64,000 nt of DNA. Source: Pagrus major. Its lineage: Eukaryota; Chordata; Actinopteri; Spariformes; Sparidae. Shown one piece after another: positions 1 to 18,581 of the stretch. The position numbers and the translations under genes were made by a program. The number at the start of each line of letters is the position of its first letter. The stretch's first letter is position 1. A model generated the notes under the pieces. That model did no database searches. It worked only from the letters and a program-made list of their open reading frames with translations, and was not told the origin of the DNA. The stretch covers positions 22,246,806-22,310,805 of the forward strand of contig NC_133215.1 of NCBI RefSeq assembly GCF_040436345.1. Reading direction: 5' to 3'.

Positions 1-880
1 CTGCCTTCTTGATGAGTTTGTTCAGTCTGTTGGCGTCCTTCGCTTTGATGCCCGCACCCCAGGACACCACAGTGAAGAAGATGGTGCTCGCAACAACAGA
101 CTGATAGAACATCTGGAGCATCCGGTTGCAGACATTAAAGGACCTGAGCCTCCTCAGGAAGTAAAGCCGGCTCAGGCCCTTCTTGTAGACTGCCTCTGTG
201 TTTGTAGACCACTCCAGTTTATTGTCCAGCACAACACCCAGGTATTTGTATGATTCCACAATGTCAACATCTGTCCCACCAATGCAGACTGGAGAGGGAA
301 GGGGCTTGTTCCTCCTGAAGTCCAACACCATGTCTTTCGTCTTCGTCATGTCAGCTGCAGGTGTTTCTCCCCCACCACTTAACAAAATTGTCGACCAGGT
401 CCCTGTACTCATCCACCCTCTACACGCACCACAATGGCCGTGTCATCAGAGAATATCTGCAGATGACACGACTCAGTGCGGTACTTAAAGTCTGCAGTGT
501 AAGGGAGGGAGGTGGTGATAGCTGGTGTCTGCTGCGGAGGTTGGTGTGGGGTGGTGGAGCTGTATCCATCTTTAACATTTGCATACAGCAGATCTATTGT
601 CTTGTTTTCCCGTGTAGTGCATTTTACAAACTGGCAAAACATTGGGGGTGTGGATGAGAGAGAGACGTGGTTGAAGTCACCTGTAATGATGATGATGAAG
701 GCTCCGGGGTATTTCGTCTGAAGTCCCGCGGTCACAGCGTGGATGACGTCATACGCTGCTTCTGCGTTTCCAGATGGCCGAATGTAAACAGTGATGGTGA
801 TGACACTAGTAAACTCCCCTGGCAAATAATAATAATAATAATGATCAGGAACCATAATGTAAAGGGTCAAAGAGCAAGAG
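1..880 (-). mobile_element. Non-LTR retrotransposon (LINE) fragment, L2/Rex1-like, internally deleted
   Basis: Read on the minus strand, 870 to 520 encodes the end of an endonuclease domain (GDFNHVSLSS, then TRENKTIDLLYANVKDGY). It is followed at about 480-409 by a reverse-transcriptase segment (YTADF...CHLQIFSDDTAIV), and 330-1 continues with KTKDMVLDFRR, ESYKYLGVVLDNKLEWS and LYFLRRLRSFNV, the usual RT tail of this fish LINE class. In intact relatives several hundred residues, including most of the RT palm, separate the endonuclease end from FADDTAIV. Here they adjoin in one open frame, so a large internal deletion occurred without breaking that frame. The element runs off the window start, so its 3' end is unseen. 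Class (CR1/L2/Rex1 group) is from memory of the motifs; the exact family is uncertain. Confidence 0.85.
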
Positions 881-1186
881 AGTGGAGGGGGAGAGTCTTG
901 TTTGCTGTAATTGTTGGCTTTAGTTGGTACTAAAAAAATAAATAAAATGTTAACTTGGCATTTACCCAGTTCACTGCCTTAGTTTAATGTGTTAGCATGC
1001 TAACATTTAGTAATTAACAATAATCACAAAGTCATTCACAGATATCCACAGATATTTATCAATTAAGCAACTGAAACTGAAACAAGCAACTGACCAACAT
1101 TGCCATCCCCAAAGCAACAAGAGTTGATTTGATTTTATTTCACTCTGAGGAACAAACCCATGACAAATACTGACCTCTACCTTCAG
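881..1186. other. Unassigned spacer between LINE and lectin relic
   Basis: AT-rich sequence without a recognisable exon. The cytoplasmic first exon expected for the lectin gene that follows (the MSE-x-YAEP type seen at 6255) is not here, so the lectin copy looks truncated near the LINE fragment. Confidence 0.4.
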
Positions 1187-3710
1187 GTGCTGGAGATGTA
1201 AAGAGGAGTCCAGGCAGAGCTGCTGCAGTGATTCTGGGTCTGCTGTGTCTTCTCCTCCTGACTGGACTCATAACTCTGGTTGTCATGTGTGAGTACTTGG
1301 TTAACATGCTGATGAAGCACTAAGTGATGCTAATTAACAGTGTATGTTTGTTTGTTGTTTATGTGACAGACACCAAAGGATACATCAACGTGATTGGAGA
1401 GAAAGACCAGTTACAGACTAGATACAACAACCTGACTGAAGAAAGAGACCAGTTACAGACTAGATACAACAAACTGACTAAAGAACAAGAGCAGCTGCAA
1501 AACAGATTTGATAACATGACCAAAGAGAGAGATGATCTTCACTGAATGTTTCAAGGTAATTATTTATTTCTTAAGTCCTAAAGAGACAAAACAGAATATT
1601 AATGAGGCCCGTACTGTTTTGTGTGGTCACAACATAAAACCATATGGTCGTTATGCTGTAGGGAGAGTTCTTTGTTTCTGTGTTTAGTGACACTGAGGAT
1701 ATCAGTTCCACATTTCATTTTTTAAAGTTCATTTGAAATACTGAGCTGTTTCTTTTTGAGAAGAAGTCCTGGCAGGTCAGCAGAGCTGACTGTCAGCAAA
1801 GAGGGGCAGACCTAAGAAGAACAGGTGTTACATTACATTTATTTAGACAGTACACCTCATTGGTTTAATAAGAGTGACTGTCTCTGTTTACTGTCTAATG
1901 AAGACAATATTATTACTAGTTTTTGCTAAATCCTCTTCAACATATTGTTGTTGACTATTTCATTCTTTCCAAACTGTGTTTTAAAACCTGCCTCCCCTCC
2001 CAGATTCCTAATTTTAATATCAGGACTTAAATTTGTGTTATTAATGTTTTGTGATGCTGTTAAAGGATGCCATCAGAAGGGGTTGAACAAATCTATGTTA
2101 TCAAGTTACTGTGATTGTGTATGATAGAAAAAAAGTAGGCACATGACCTTTCAAAAAGATGGAAGAAGAAAATGGGTTATTGTTGTAAAGCAGGTTCAGT
2201 CTTCCTGAAATGTGTGAAAAAGGAGAAGAGAAGTCCACAATGATTTGTGCAAAGCTTCAGAAATTAACACAATACAAGCAGGGTAACAGGGACATGAGTC
2301 ACTGAACCTCATGAATACTGTGATAGAGGAAGTTCAGTTCTGTTTTTTACTCTTCAACCTGCATCTTTATCAGGGCAGCCATTTTGACTCCCAAAACAAC
2401 ACATATCACCGTTCCAAAAGAAAACTGACAGTTGCAGCGTACCGGCGGAGGGCATACCGTACCTTTGTTGTATAGTCGCAGAACTACTTGGGTATGTTTA
2501 GGAAAACTTTGCAGTTTGGGTTAAAACAACTTATGTAACGTCAGTAGCATAAGTAAAATAAGTATCTTACATTACATTCTGTATGTGATGTAAATTAACC
2601 ATGTTAGCGAGCTCTTGGTCATGAGCCTTTGAGACAACAGAGGATTTTATTTTTTCAAATAACACATTTACAGGTCCATTCGTCCTTTTACCTAAGAACA
2701 AAACAAGTAGAGAATAAATGTGTTCTAACGGTATAATAGCGATACTCTAATAGCGAATATAGAAATGAAAAATCACACAATGATTGAAGAAATTACTCAA
2801 GGCATTAAATCATGAGATCAAATCTTGTGTGAAAAACAATATTTTCTCTTTATCTATCAAATTCATTCACGAGGGCTACGTTAATCAAAGTAGAGGCAAA
2901 CTGTGTGCAGAACTGAAAACCCATGTGGTTCAGCTGAAATGGGGACAATAATGATTATACAAACAAATGTTTACTCGTCTCTCCAGGGGGGCCACCAGAC
3001 AAATTCCTTGCAGTAGCTTTAAGTATGACTACACTTTTTGGAAGGACAGCGAAAAAAGGAAAAATAACTGAATTGTGAGTAACCTGAATGTCTCTTTGAA
3101 CTCCAGGAATTTCTCAGCTCATTTAACCTGCGCGTCTGGATTGGGCTGACTGATGAAGACACCGAAGGTACCTGGAAATGGGTAAATGGAATGAAAGGTA
3201 AAAAAGAGTAAGACATTTTCCATTTTGTTATCTTTTCGACTGTCTTCTGAATTAATTAACCCTCTATGGTTATATGGACTCCTCGACGCATTCATTCCAA
3301 TGGGTTGTTTCATAATGGTACAAAGTTTCCTGCAGGCAACATTCAGACATGCAATCTCATGAAAATAGTTAAATAGTTATAAAGAAGTGGTGTACATCAA
3401 GTTCTGCCCACCAATTTTGTGATATTGATCCTCCATGATCTGACTCCCCAGATGAAACCCATGATATTTCTGTGTTGGTTTATATTCAATAAGTGCAACT
3501 CGCAGATGTCAGCAGTATTGATTTCAAATATTGTGATATTGGTTAAAACTTTTTTTTATCTTTAGGTACTGGGCAGGTAACCAGCCGGATAATACAGGGG
3601 AAACTGAAAACTGTGCTGAGATTTACAATGGACATGCTCTTATAAACAACTGGAATGATATGGTCTGCAGTTTTCAATCAAACTTCATCTGTGAGAAAAT
3701 GCTTCAATAA
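1187..3710 (+). pseudogene. C-type lectin receptor (CD209/CLEC-like) relic, 5' truncated
   Basis: Five exon-like blocks on the + strand spell a fish type II lectin receptor. Block 1187-1288 is a transmembrane exon (RAAAVILGLLCLLLLTGLI). Block 1370-1555 is a coiled-coil neck of 14-residue repeats (ERDQLQTRYNNLT type). About 1750-1824 is the first lectin-domain exon (KKSWQVSRADCQQRGADL). 3107-3207 is the second (VWIGLTDEDTEGTWKWV). 3566-3710 is the last (YWAGNQPDN, WND, CEKMLQ, stop). The QPD and WND motifs are the Ca2+/sugar-binding residues, and QPD is the galactose-type variant. Evidence for decay: no first exon is visible, an in-frame TGA at 1543-1545 ends the neck, and the first lectin exon lacks its start (no CPEGW-like part) and about 20 bases before the donor. 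The last two lectin exons are intact and their phases join. AATAAA overlaps the stop (3706-3711). A functional gene using unseen exons is less likely. Confidence 0.75.
1383..1530 (+). repeat. 42-bp in-frame coiled-coil repeat of the lectin neck
   Basis: Three to four copies of a roughly 42-base unit encode 14-residue heptad-pair repeats. The first two copies share the stretch coding DQLQTRYN almost unchanged and the later copies diverge. This repeat type is standard in fish lectin-receptor necks and expands by unequal exchange. Confidence 0.75.
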
Positions 3711-4860
3711 AATCTCATTATTATTGGATGCTCATCAACTGATTCCACATATGTTTTGCTTACACACATGTAAAACAACAATAACATACTGTACGTTCTC
3801 CTCCTGTGGAAGCAATGGAGTGCATCTGCTTTTTATGTATGAATAAACTGTTGAGCTGACATGTTTCATTAATACTATATTCATCAATTATTTGTTGTGT
3901 ACTAACAAAAAACAAATCACTAAATAAATACATTTGTCTCAAGTGACCTGATTAAGTCATTTAGTACATAACATGCATTGTTTTTTCATTTAAGATATAT
4001 TGTCATAATTTAGCACAGACAAGTTAAATGCATGAATATTAACATTTTATTCAAAGTACAGTTATTAAAATCAAAATAAATCAAACTGAGTAAAACTTTA
4101 TGGTAACACTTAAAAAATCCCACAAATTGTGATGCCACCAAATATCGATGCATTATTATTAGATAAGCTGCAGTTTAGGACAGATTTAAAGCTGTGTTGC
4201 ATGGATCAAAGTCCGTCACTGTGTTATCACAAGCAACATATGTGCTTTACGCTTAACCAAGTTGCAAAGATCCCCTTAAAATCCTGTGAGATCCCTGCAT
4301 CTGAGGGTTAACGTAAACCTGCTGCAGACATGGTTTAACTGAGGTGTAAGGTCTTACAGTTCAGTATTAGAAGCCAGATCTATTCTCCAGAAAAGTTCAT
4401 GGGAAGGACTGGCAAATCATCTGCATGCAAAATTGGACTTTGACCTATACACAGCATGCAATATCCAAGTGTAACTTTGTGTGTTTGAAAGCAAATTTAA
4501 GAGATTGCGTTTATATTCAACAGATATTAACAAGAGTTAAGTACAACTCACAGATGTCAGCAGTATTTCTAATATTGTAATATTGGTTTAAATCTTTGGC
4601 TGAGCACTTGTTGTTAATCTTTTTGTTAAAAAAACAAACCACTATATAAATACATTTGTCTCAAGTGACCTGATCAATTCTGTGATTGAGTGATTCATTA
4701 CATAACATGCATTTCTTTTTCATTCAAGATAATTTGTCAACATTTAGATCAGACAAGTTAAATGTATGAATGTTAACATTTTAGTGTAGGAGCATGTGGT
4801 GACAATTTAAAAAGCCCACAAATTGCAGGTGACTAAATACCGATGCATCAAACCTGGTGG
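3474..4860 (+). repeat. Partial tandem duplication of the lectin gene 3' end and flank
   Basis: Two stretches recur in order. The end of the last lectin intron (about 3474-3560, containing gcagatgtcagcagtatt) recurs at about 4525-4605. The downstream flank (about 3905-4145, containing catttgtctcaagtgacctg) recurs at about 4630-4855. The offset is about 1,050 bases for the first block and about 725 for the second. The second copy therefore lacks roughly 325 bases, and that missing part contains the final lectin exon 3566-3710. Copies differ by scattered substitutions and small indels, so the event is old. Confidence 0.75.
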
Positions 4861-4893
4861 CAGTTGCTTCGTCATCATTCATTTAAGAAAAGT

Positions 4894-5446
4894 TCACACT
4901 ACAAGATTTCAGTCCTGATCTTGCCTTTGTTTTTGGAGTTTTTGGTGCGGACTAAAAGCCCCAGATCAGAGGCAGCTCATGCTACTGTGAACGATGATTG
5001 GTATGTGTGAGGTGAAGAACCTCCTCTCCTTTCTCCCTCTCTCCTCTGCTGTCATCTGTGTCTAACCAGGCATCTATTTGTATGGAGCGGGCACAATAAT
5101 GGCCTGTAGTTAATATCAGAATCATACACATGAGCTTTTCAGTATGTGTAACCATGAATCCTTACTGAACCACAATACGAGCTGGCAATCATACTTTTCT
5201 AGTGGAAAAATAATCCTTACTGTCCACACATCATAATCCATCCTCTCACTGGTATTATGTTTTGGGGGGTTTTGTTTTCACAAATCAGCACACAAAAACT
5301 TGGACTGTGTGTAACGTGACCCCCTGTTGCTGATTATTCATGTAGCATGAAAACCACAACCATCGTAAGACTCACGACCACATTGCAGAAAGTTGTGCAG
5401 TGTGAACAGGACAACAACCTGATGACTTTGAAAGTCGTGTAGTGTG
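4894..5446. mobile_element. Non-autonomous DNA transposon (large MITE) with terminal inverted repeats
   Basis: The left end cacactacaagattt mirrors the right end aaagtcgtgtagtgtg, giving inverted termini of about 15 bases with a few mismatches. The inside has no coding frame of note. The sequence resembles a dispersed fish element recalled by these ends. Superfamily (hAT or Harbinger-like) is not settled and the target-site duplication is not clear. Confidence 0.55.
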
Positions 5447-6254
5447 TTATCTAAGTGGCAGCCATGATTAGAGCTGTTCCGGTTCTCTTCATGCTAAATA
5501 ATGGTTCCTCAGTTCCTCCTTTCGTGTCTCCTTTAGCAGAGGATATACCGGAGACAATACCGTCACAGTTTGTTGCAGCAGCAACATTCAAGCGACGCAC
5601 CACTCGGCCATTCACAACAACAATCATCACAATATGTCATAATACACTTACATGTCTTACATGAGCCATAGCAACTTTAAAGCACAATCTAGTCAACAGT
5701 TCAAGGTCTTTGCTAAGTTGTGTGTTGTGTGGTGGTTCTTAAACTTTTAAATGCATAATAATCCAATGATAATCAGCATAATAACTACAACACAGAAGAC
5801 TGTCTTTCAAGAAATAGTAATGGAAGACGGTTTAAGCCAGATGAAGTTTTGAATTCAGCATGGTTGAAACATGGTAGCCTCAAAAGGCACACAGCCCCGC
5901 CCACTCATTGTTTCTCTGCTTTGGTTCATTTACTGTATGTTGGCTTTTTAGTGAACAATAGTCAATGAAGCTTGATCATTATCTCCGGTTTTTAACCACA
6001 AATCAAATGGCAAAGGTCACACATGATCAGGTGATTTTCGAAGTAACAATCAGACGCCCAAATGCAAATTGCTTTTGACTTCCTGTTTTTCTGCTCTTCC
6101 CCTTTTTAAACGCCATCATCAGTGCGGATGTCCAGTATCTTTCAATAGACAGACAACTATTTTGTCGAGATTAAAAACAAACTTTCTAATACTGCGAGTA
6201 CAGAAATAAAAGCAAAAGCTGGTTTGTTGATGGATGATAGACAGTAGAGAAAAA
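5447..6254. other. Intergenic DNA upstream of the second lectin-like gene
   Basis: No exon with family similarity was found. It presumably holds the promoter and 5' UTR of the gene starting at 6255. No clear TATA box or immune-type enhancer site was identified by eye. Confidence 0.35.
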
Positions 6255-7792
6255 ATGTCAGAGCACGTGTACGCTGAGCCTGGCATCACCAAGCAGGTTC
6301 ACTTTGATCAGGACAATGTGGGCATCTATGTCAGTGCAGAAAGCCTGAGAGTGTATGAGAACCCCTGGGTGGAGGGCACGTTACCAAATATACATGGACC
6401 TGCACGGCATCAGCACACAGGTATGGACAAACAAGCATGGATTTTGTTTTTATTTCCTTTATTTTTATGTTTAAATCTCAATTTATGTGTAACTTTCTTT
6501 GTGGTTTGAAAGTGTGATTTTGTTGCCTTTGAACGTAGTATTTCATGACAGTATCTGAAAAGGTCTGAACCTGATGCTGATTATTCATTTCGTTTAGTGT
6601 CTGTTGTCAGTGAAAACTCAGAGAGGAGGACTTGGACCAGAACTGATTCTGTGTTTCAGCGTGCGTCCTGTCTTCTCCTCTTGGCTGTGATCTTGGCACT
6701 CATTGGCCTCGGGGTCATAAGTGAGCTTTTCCTTATTCTGTTTGGTGTTAGCAGTAGGAGCACTTCACATGGTGTTGATTAAATAGTTAATATAATAATA
6801 CAATAAAATTTGGGAATGTTCAGTTGCTGTTTGGTTGTTCTGCTTGCTATAACAGTGAAAAATGACAAAACCAACTGGAGAAATGAGAAAGAACAGTTGC
6901 AGGCAGAGAAGACCAATCTCGAGAACATAAGGGACCAGTTAACAGCCAATAACACTGAACTCGGCAAACAAATAGATTGCCTGTGGAGGACGTTTTGTGG
7001 TAAGTGAAAATATCACTACTTATATTACATCATCTTTGTTCATTGGTGAGATATACATGAGGTACATTTGTTTGTGTTCGTTATATGAAAATGTAAGAGC
7101 CCCAAAAAGTCAGACAGTTGATAAAAAGAAAAAAAAAGCCATGTTGTGTCAACCTTCTATTACCATACAAGAGCCTCGATGTTTCAGTCACGTTTTTAAA
7201 AATATGTATTGTTATTTCATTTATCTCCTAATAATCTGTACTGTGACAGTTGTGATTTTAAATGCCTCATTGTGGTATGTGTTGGCCAACGTTTCACGTA
7301 ACAAATGAACAAAACAGACTATACAACATTTCAGACAATGCAACAGCATTTTTTTCATCATTTTTAATCCTAAATAGATATCTGATATGTCACTTAGTTG
7401 GAGTAGAAAGGAGGAAGTAAGCCGAGGTATGCCCTCTCTTTTTGAAACTATGTGTCCCAGCTGCTTCTGTCCAAAACAAAGTTTTGTTTGGGCAATAGGG
7501 CAGCTACTGTATGTATAATAAGAAAAAAAGTATGCAGTTGGGAATGCAGCTCAGTTCTTTCCACTACTGTCGTACAGCTGAAAGGTATAGCAGTGTTAGC
7601 CTAGTGAAGTAAATAGCAATGTTGCAGAGCTGTTCATGGAGGCTTAAGTTGCTGAAATAGGGAGAAATGCTTGGAAACATGTGTTGAATTGTATTATGTC
7701 TCTCCCTTTGAAACACAGAAAAGAAGCCTAAGAAATTTAAGGACTGTTTGAGGAAGAAAGAAGCTGGGAACGGTCGGACGAGACTCTGCTGA
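6255..7792 (+). CDS. Type II membrane lectin-receptor-like protein lacking a complete lectin domain
   Basis: Four exons (6255-6420, 6598-6720, 6856-6999, 7719-7792) join in phase 1-1-1 to an uninterrupted 168-residue frame. Exon 1 gives the cytoplasmic tail MSEHVYAEPGITKQV, typical of fish CD209/CLEC-like receptors, with tyrosines at YAEP and IYVSAE. Exon 2 gives the membrane anchor (CLLLLAVILALIGLGVI). Exon 3 is a short coiled coil (EKEQLQAEKTNLENIRDQL) ending in CLWRTFC. Exon 4 encodes EKKPKKFKDCLRKKEAGN, which aligns loosely with the start of a lectin domain (EKKSWxxSxxDCLxxGA), then stops. No WIGL, QPD/EPN or WND exons were found downstream. An in-frame ATG at 6234 would add seven residues; 6255 fits the family. 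ATTAAA at 7814-7819 is a possible poly(A) signal and AATAAA at 8880 a later one. It could be a decaying gene, a decoy-like receptor, or a splice form with unseen exons. Confidence 0.6.
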
Positions 7793-9478
7793 GCAGTATG
7801 TGTTGAAATTGTTATTAAAAGACATTTCAGAAGTGATTTCTTTAACTGGGTTGTATCTCATTGTCGCAAGCACCTGGATGAAAAGTTAGTGAGCAGTTTT
7901 GATGACATTAGACAGTAAACAAGTATATCCTGCTTGACGCCTGCAGATTACAGCAACACAAGTAGCCTTTTAAAAATAATTTCTGTACATTGTAGACAAA
8001 AACATAAATTCCTGTGTAATGCTAAAACTTCACTTGTACAGTAAAGTACAGAAAAATGGAAAAAAAATATATTCTTAGGGGTCTTAAATTCAACCAAATG
8101 CTTCAAGAGTAACCATTAATCACATTTTCATTCCTCTTTCATTTGTGATTCAATCCACTTTTACATGTTCTGTTGTAAATGCCAGGCATTGTATGGCTTC
8201 TCTATTATGATTGATTAATGATCTTATGACTCCTTAATAGAAAATAAATTGATTTTATTTTTTTCTTTATATGTGATTATTATCACCTCATATGTTGTTG
8301 TTGTTGTTTCTTTTAAAGAAAAGAGCTGGCATATTTAGGAAAAAATAGTATTTTTATTTTCTCATTTTAGTTTTGTGTGAAATATGTTTTTCTGTCTCTG
8401 CAGGCACCAGCACGCCATACACCTTTAACATCAACCGAATGCAGACTGCATTGTGGTAGAAAAGCCATAAGATGAATATGGAAATCGATGGGATGTGATA
8501 AAACTAAAGAATTTACTGAAACAGCCACTTCCCAATCTGTTCCTGTTTAAATTCATTTTTTTCTTTCAAATAATTGTTTGCAGAATATTGTTACACTGGA
8601 GAGTTGGTTACGACCTGATCACTTTCCCAACTGGACTTTGTTGGAGTGATCTCAGCAATTAAGGTACCTAGTAGTCCAATCACGACCCTATCTCCTACAA
8701 AATATTGTATTTATTAACTACAGATTTTCTTTGTCAAACATCACTACTGCCTGGGTTAAATTCACTGGCAATGTAGGTTTTGCAGATACTGTATGTTCAG
8801 TTTTAATGTTATGTTTTCTTAATCGGTTTATCAAACAGTCGTCCCTGTTATATATCTGCAACAATTAAAACAACATTTGAATAAATTCTGTCTGTTTTTT
8901 TTTCTCAAATCATCATGGATCATTTATTTTATGAATCATAGATAATATAATCAGGCTTTACTTTAGGTCAGCTATCACAGCATTATCTTAATATTCTTAA
9001 TGCTGTGATTCTATTCAAATTTGCACAGGTCGTGTTTTGAGAAGAGAGAGGAAGCGTGAACTAGGAAATAAAAGCGATATCTCTGTTTGATAATCTTTTT
9101 TGTCTAGAATGAGTCCGACAGTGTTGGAAGGCAGACCAGTGGACTGCTTTTCAAAACTTGGCGCCTACATTTCCCACAATGCAATTTAGTTGCTTAGTGA
9201 CACATCTGGAGGCAATTTCTCAAGATTATATGCAGCCTTTGCATGTTTCATTATGTTCCTGGTGAGCCAGACAGAATATCATAACACTACAAAAGAGATG
9301 GCTGGAAGAGCGTTTAGTTTAAAATTATATGAGTAAAAATAAATTAATAAAGCTATTGTATAATACCAAACTAAGCTTTCTTTATTAGATTATTATATAT
9401 TTAATACAAACTTAATACAACTTCCCTTTTGTTTGTTTTGATATCTCGCTTGGCTTGTTCATATTAAGTACTGTCTTT
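7793..9478. other. Intergenic DNA between lectin-like gene and DDX5
   Basis: AT-rich sequence that may include 3' UTR of the upstream gene. A short stretch after ctgcag at 8404 stays open for 18 codons (GTSTPYTFNINRMQTALW), but no family match supports an exon. No lectin-domain exon was recognised. Confidence 0.35.
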
Positions 9479-9480
9479 AT

Positions 9481-9534
<54 letters not shown>
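9479..9534. repeat. (GATA)n microsatellite
   Basis: About 14 uninterrupted tetranucleotide units, about 230 bases upstream of the DDX5 start codon. Confidence 0.95.
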
Positions 9535-9763
9535 GTGGGGAAATAAAATAGTTCTCGGGGGTGCCGCTGTTTGAAGCGCATTGATACAATGTTATGCGCC
9601 TAGGCTGACGTCACATCCGTCCCTCCAGACAGACTTTTGTCTGCCGGCATTTTCTTTTTGTATTCCCCCATTCCGACTTTAGCTCTTAGATAAATCTTCT
9701 GTTTTGTGGACCGGCAAGCGGATTTCAGCGAAGTCCGTTTTTTCGACGGTAGTCTGCTACACA
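9535..9763 (+). promoter_or_regulatory. DDX5 promoter/5' UTR with a consensus CRE
   Basis: A GC-richer stretch directly precedes the DDX5 ATG. It carries a perfect cAMP-response element TGACGTCA at 9606-9613 and no TATA box near the expected start, as usual for a housekeeping gene. The transcription start cannot be placed exactly. No intron is needed between this segment and the ATG. Confidence 0.5.
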
Positions 9764-16936
<7,173 letters not shown>

Positions 16937-17001
16937 ATACGATACACGCACAATATATGGAACCAACATGATTTTTGTTAGTCTTGAAATCTTACAGTAT
17001 G

Positions 17002-17038
<37 letters not shown>
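17002..17038. repeat. (ATT)n microsatellite in DDX5 3' UTR
   Basis: About 12 uninterrupted trinucleotide units, 65 bases after the DDX5 stop codon and upstream of its poly(A) signal. Confidence 0.95.
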
Positions 17039-17040
<2 letters not shown>

Positions 17041-17291
17041 CTTTGTACTGTTTAACTTTGTTTTGCTTACAGCAGGGTTGGAATTATTCAGTAAACCCAG
17101 AGCATTAAGTGGAGTCATAGACACGCCTCCTATAGTGCAACTTTGATTGCTGCACTTTTCCTTGACTGTTTTTTTTTGTTACATTCCTCAGTAATTTATT
17201 TTTACTAGGTAATGCAGTGTTTTCAGTTTGTGGTATGTTTAAAGTGATGTTATGAAGATCATATAAAAAAAGGGTGTGTGTGGCCCTTTTA

Positions 17292-17297
17292 AATAAA
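17292..17297 (+). terminator. DDX5 poly(A) signal
   Basis: Canonical AATAAA about 355 bases after the stop, followed about 25 bases on by a GT-rich stretch (tgtgttgtgtcgtctgtgttgg), the usual downstream element. Confidence 0.75.
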
Positions 17298-17479
17298 AAG
17301 GAGAAAATGGGACCTCTGTGTTGTGTCGTCTGTGTTGGAAGAATTGCTTGAATTAGATTGTTTTGACAGGGATCTGTGCATCTAAACCACACATCTTTGA
17401 GTTTACAGGATCGGAAATACCTGACTCATAACACATGAAGCCTGAACATTTTTTTTATGTTTATCTTAGAGATTTGTAA

Positions 17480-17900
17480 GCAGTGGTGGCATGTAACTAA
17501 GCACAATTACTGAAGTTCTGTATTTAAATACAATTTTGAGGTACTTTATTTCAGTATTTACATTTGTTGCTACTTAAAAATTCCACTTCACTACATTTTG
17601 AAACAAACACTGAACTTTTACTCAACTAGATTCATTTGATAATATTGCAAGTTACTTTGCAGAGTTCATGCTGCATCAGAGCCAACGTTGTGCATTTTCT
17701 ATTCATTTAACCAGCAAACTGATTTTAAAAAAATATACTGATAATCAGAAACATGTTGAATATCAGCTCAGGCTGCTAATTGGACACATACAGTAGTGTA
17801 CAGTATATAAATGTAAGTTATGTACATTTTTACTTGTACTTTAGATAATTAAATACATTTTAGATCAGATCCTTAAAGACTTTTACTCAAGTACTGTTCA
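17480..17900. mobile_element. AGTACTT-rich fish MITE relic
   Basis: It begins cagtggtgg...gtaactaagcacaattac and carries ttttgaggtacttta, acttttactcaac and cttttactcaagtactg. These are the recurring phrases of a very common percomorph short repeat whose ends read toward each other. It fills much of the DDX5-POLG2 spacer. The superfamily is not decided from sequence. A relative lies at 40610-40945. Confidence 0.6.
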
Positions 17901-18581
17901 TATGAGTGACTCTTTTTCCAAAATAATATTTTAACATGACTTATGGGTACTTGTAAGTAAAAATGCGCAGAAATAATAAAACAAATCATTATAATTCAGT
18001 GGAGACAAGGCTTGAGAACAGCATTTAGACTTCCATGTTGGTGACCCTTCTAAAACCATGGTATAAATAATATTACGATTGGGATAGTTGAGGTTATTTC
18101 AGCATATTGTTTCCTCAGTGGGACCTCCATTTGTATCAAATATCAACAGTATGAAAAGTAATCTTTTAAAATAAATTAATATCGTGGCGAAACTACAGAC
18201 AATTGAATGATAACTGCTAAAAAGACAAAGATCTACTTTTCATCAAATAATAATAAATATGTTAAAAGTGGAATTTCCGAAAACTGTCAGGGTAACCCGG
18301 ATGTAAAGATGCGACTACTTCCGGTTCATTCATCACATGTGACAATAACAAAGATATGTAGTGTGACATGATGCTAGCTAGCTAAAGTATGCCACAAATG
18401 AAGGCCCAACAGAAGAAGCAACAAGTACTCACCTCTCACTGAGCCTGATAACTTTTTTATGAAGGGTTACTTGTAAACTTGTAGATTAATTCCTAGCTAA
18501 TATGTTAACTCAAATGGTTTATTTTCACATTAGCATTTATGGTTTGTTTGTACTGCTAATGAAGGTGTCAGATTTGTACAC
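17901..18581. other. DDX5-POLG2 spacer and POLG2 upstream region
   Basis: AT-rich without a recognisable exon. A short GC-richer patch around 18295-18330 contains acttccggttc, an ETS-type site that suits a housekeeping promoter, about 260 bases upstream of the first POLG2 ATG. Confidence 0.4.

Noticed and set aside
1383-1530. CRISPR-like regular repeats
   Set aside because: The repeats are directly adjacent 42-base coding units without spacers, in a lectin neck.
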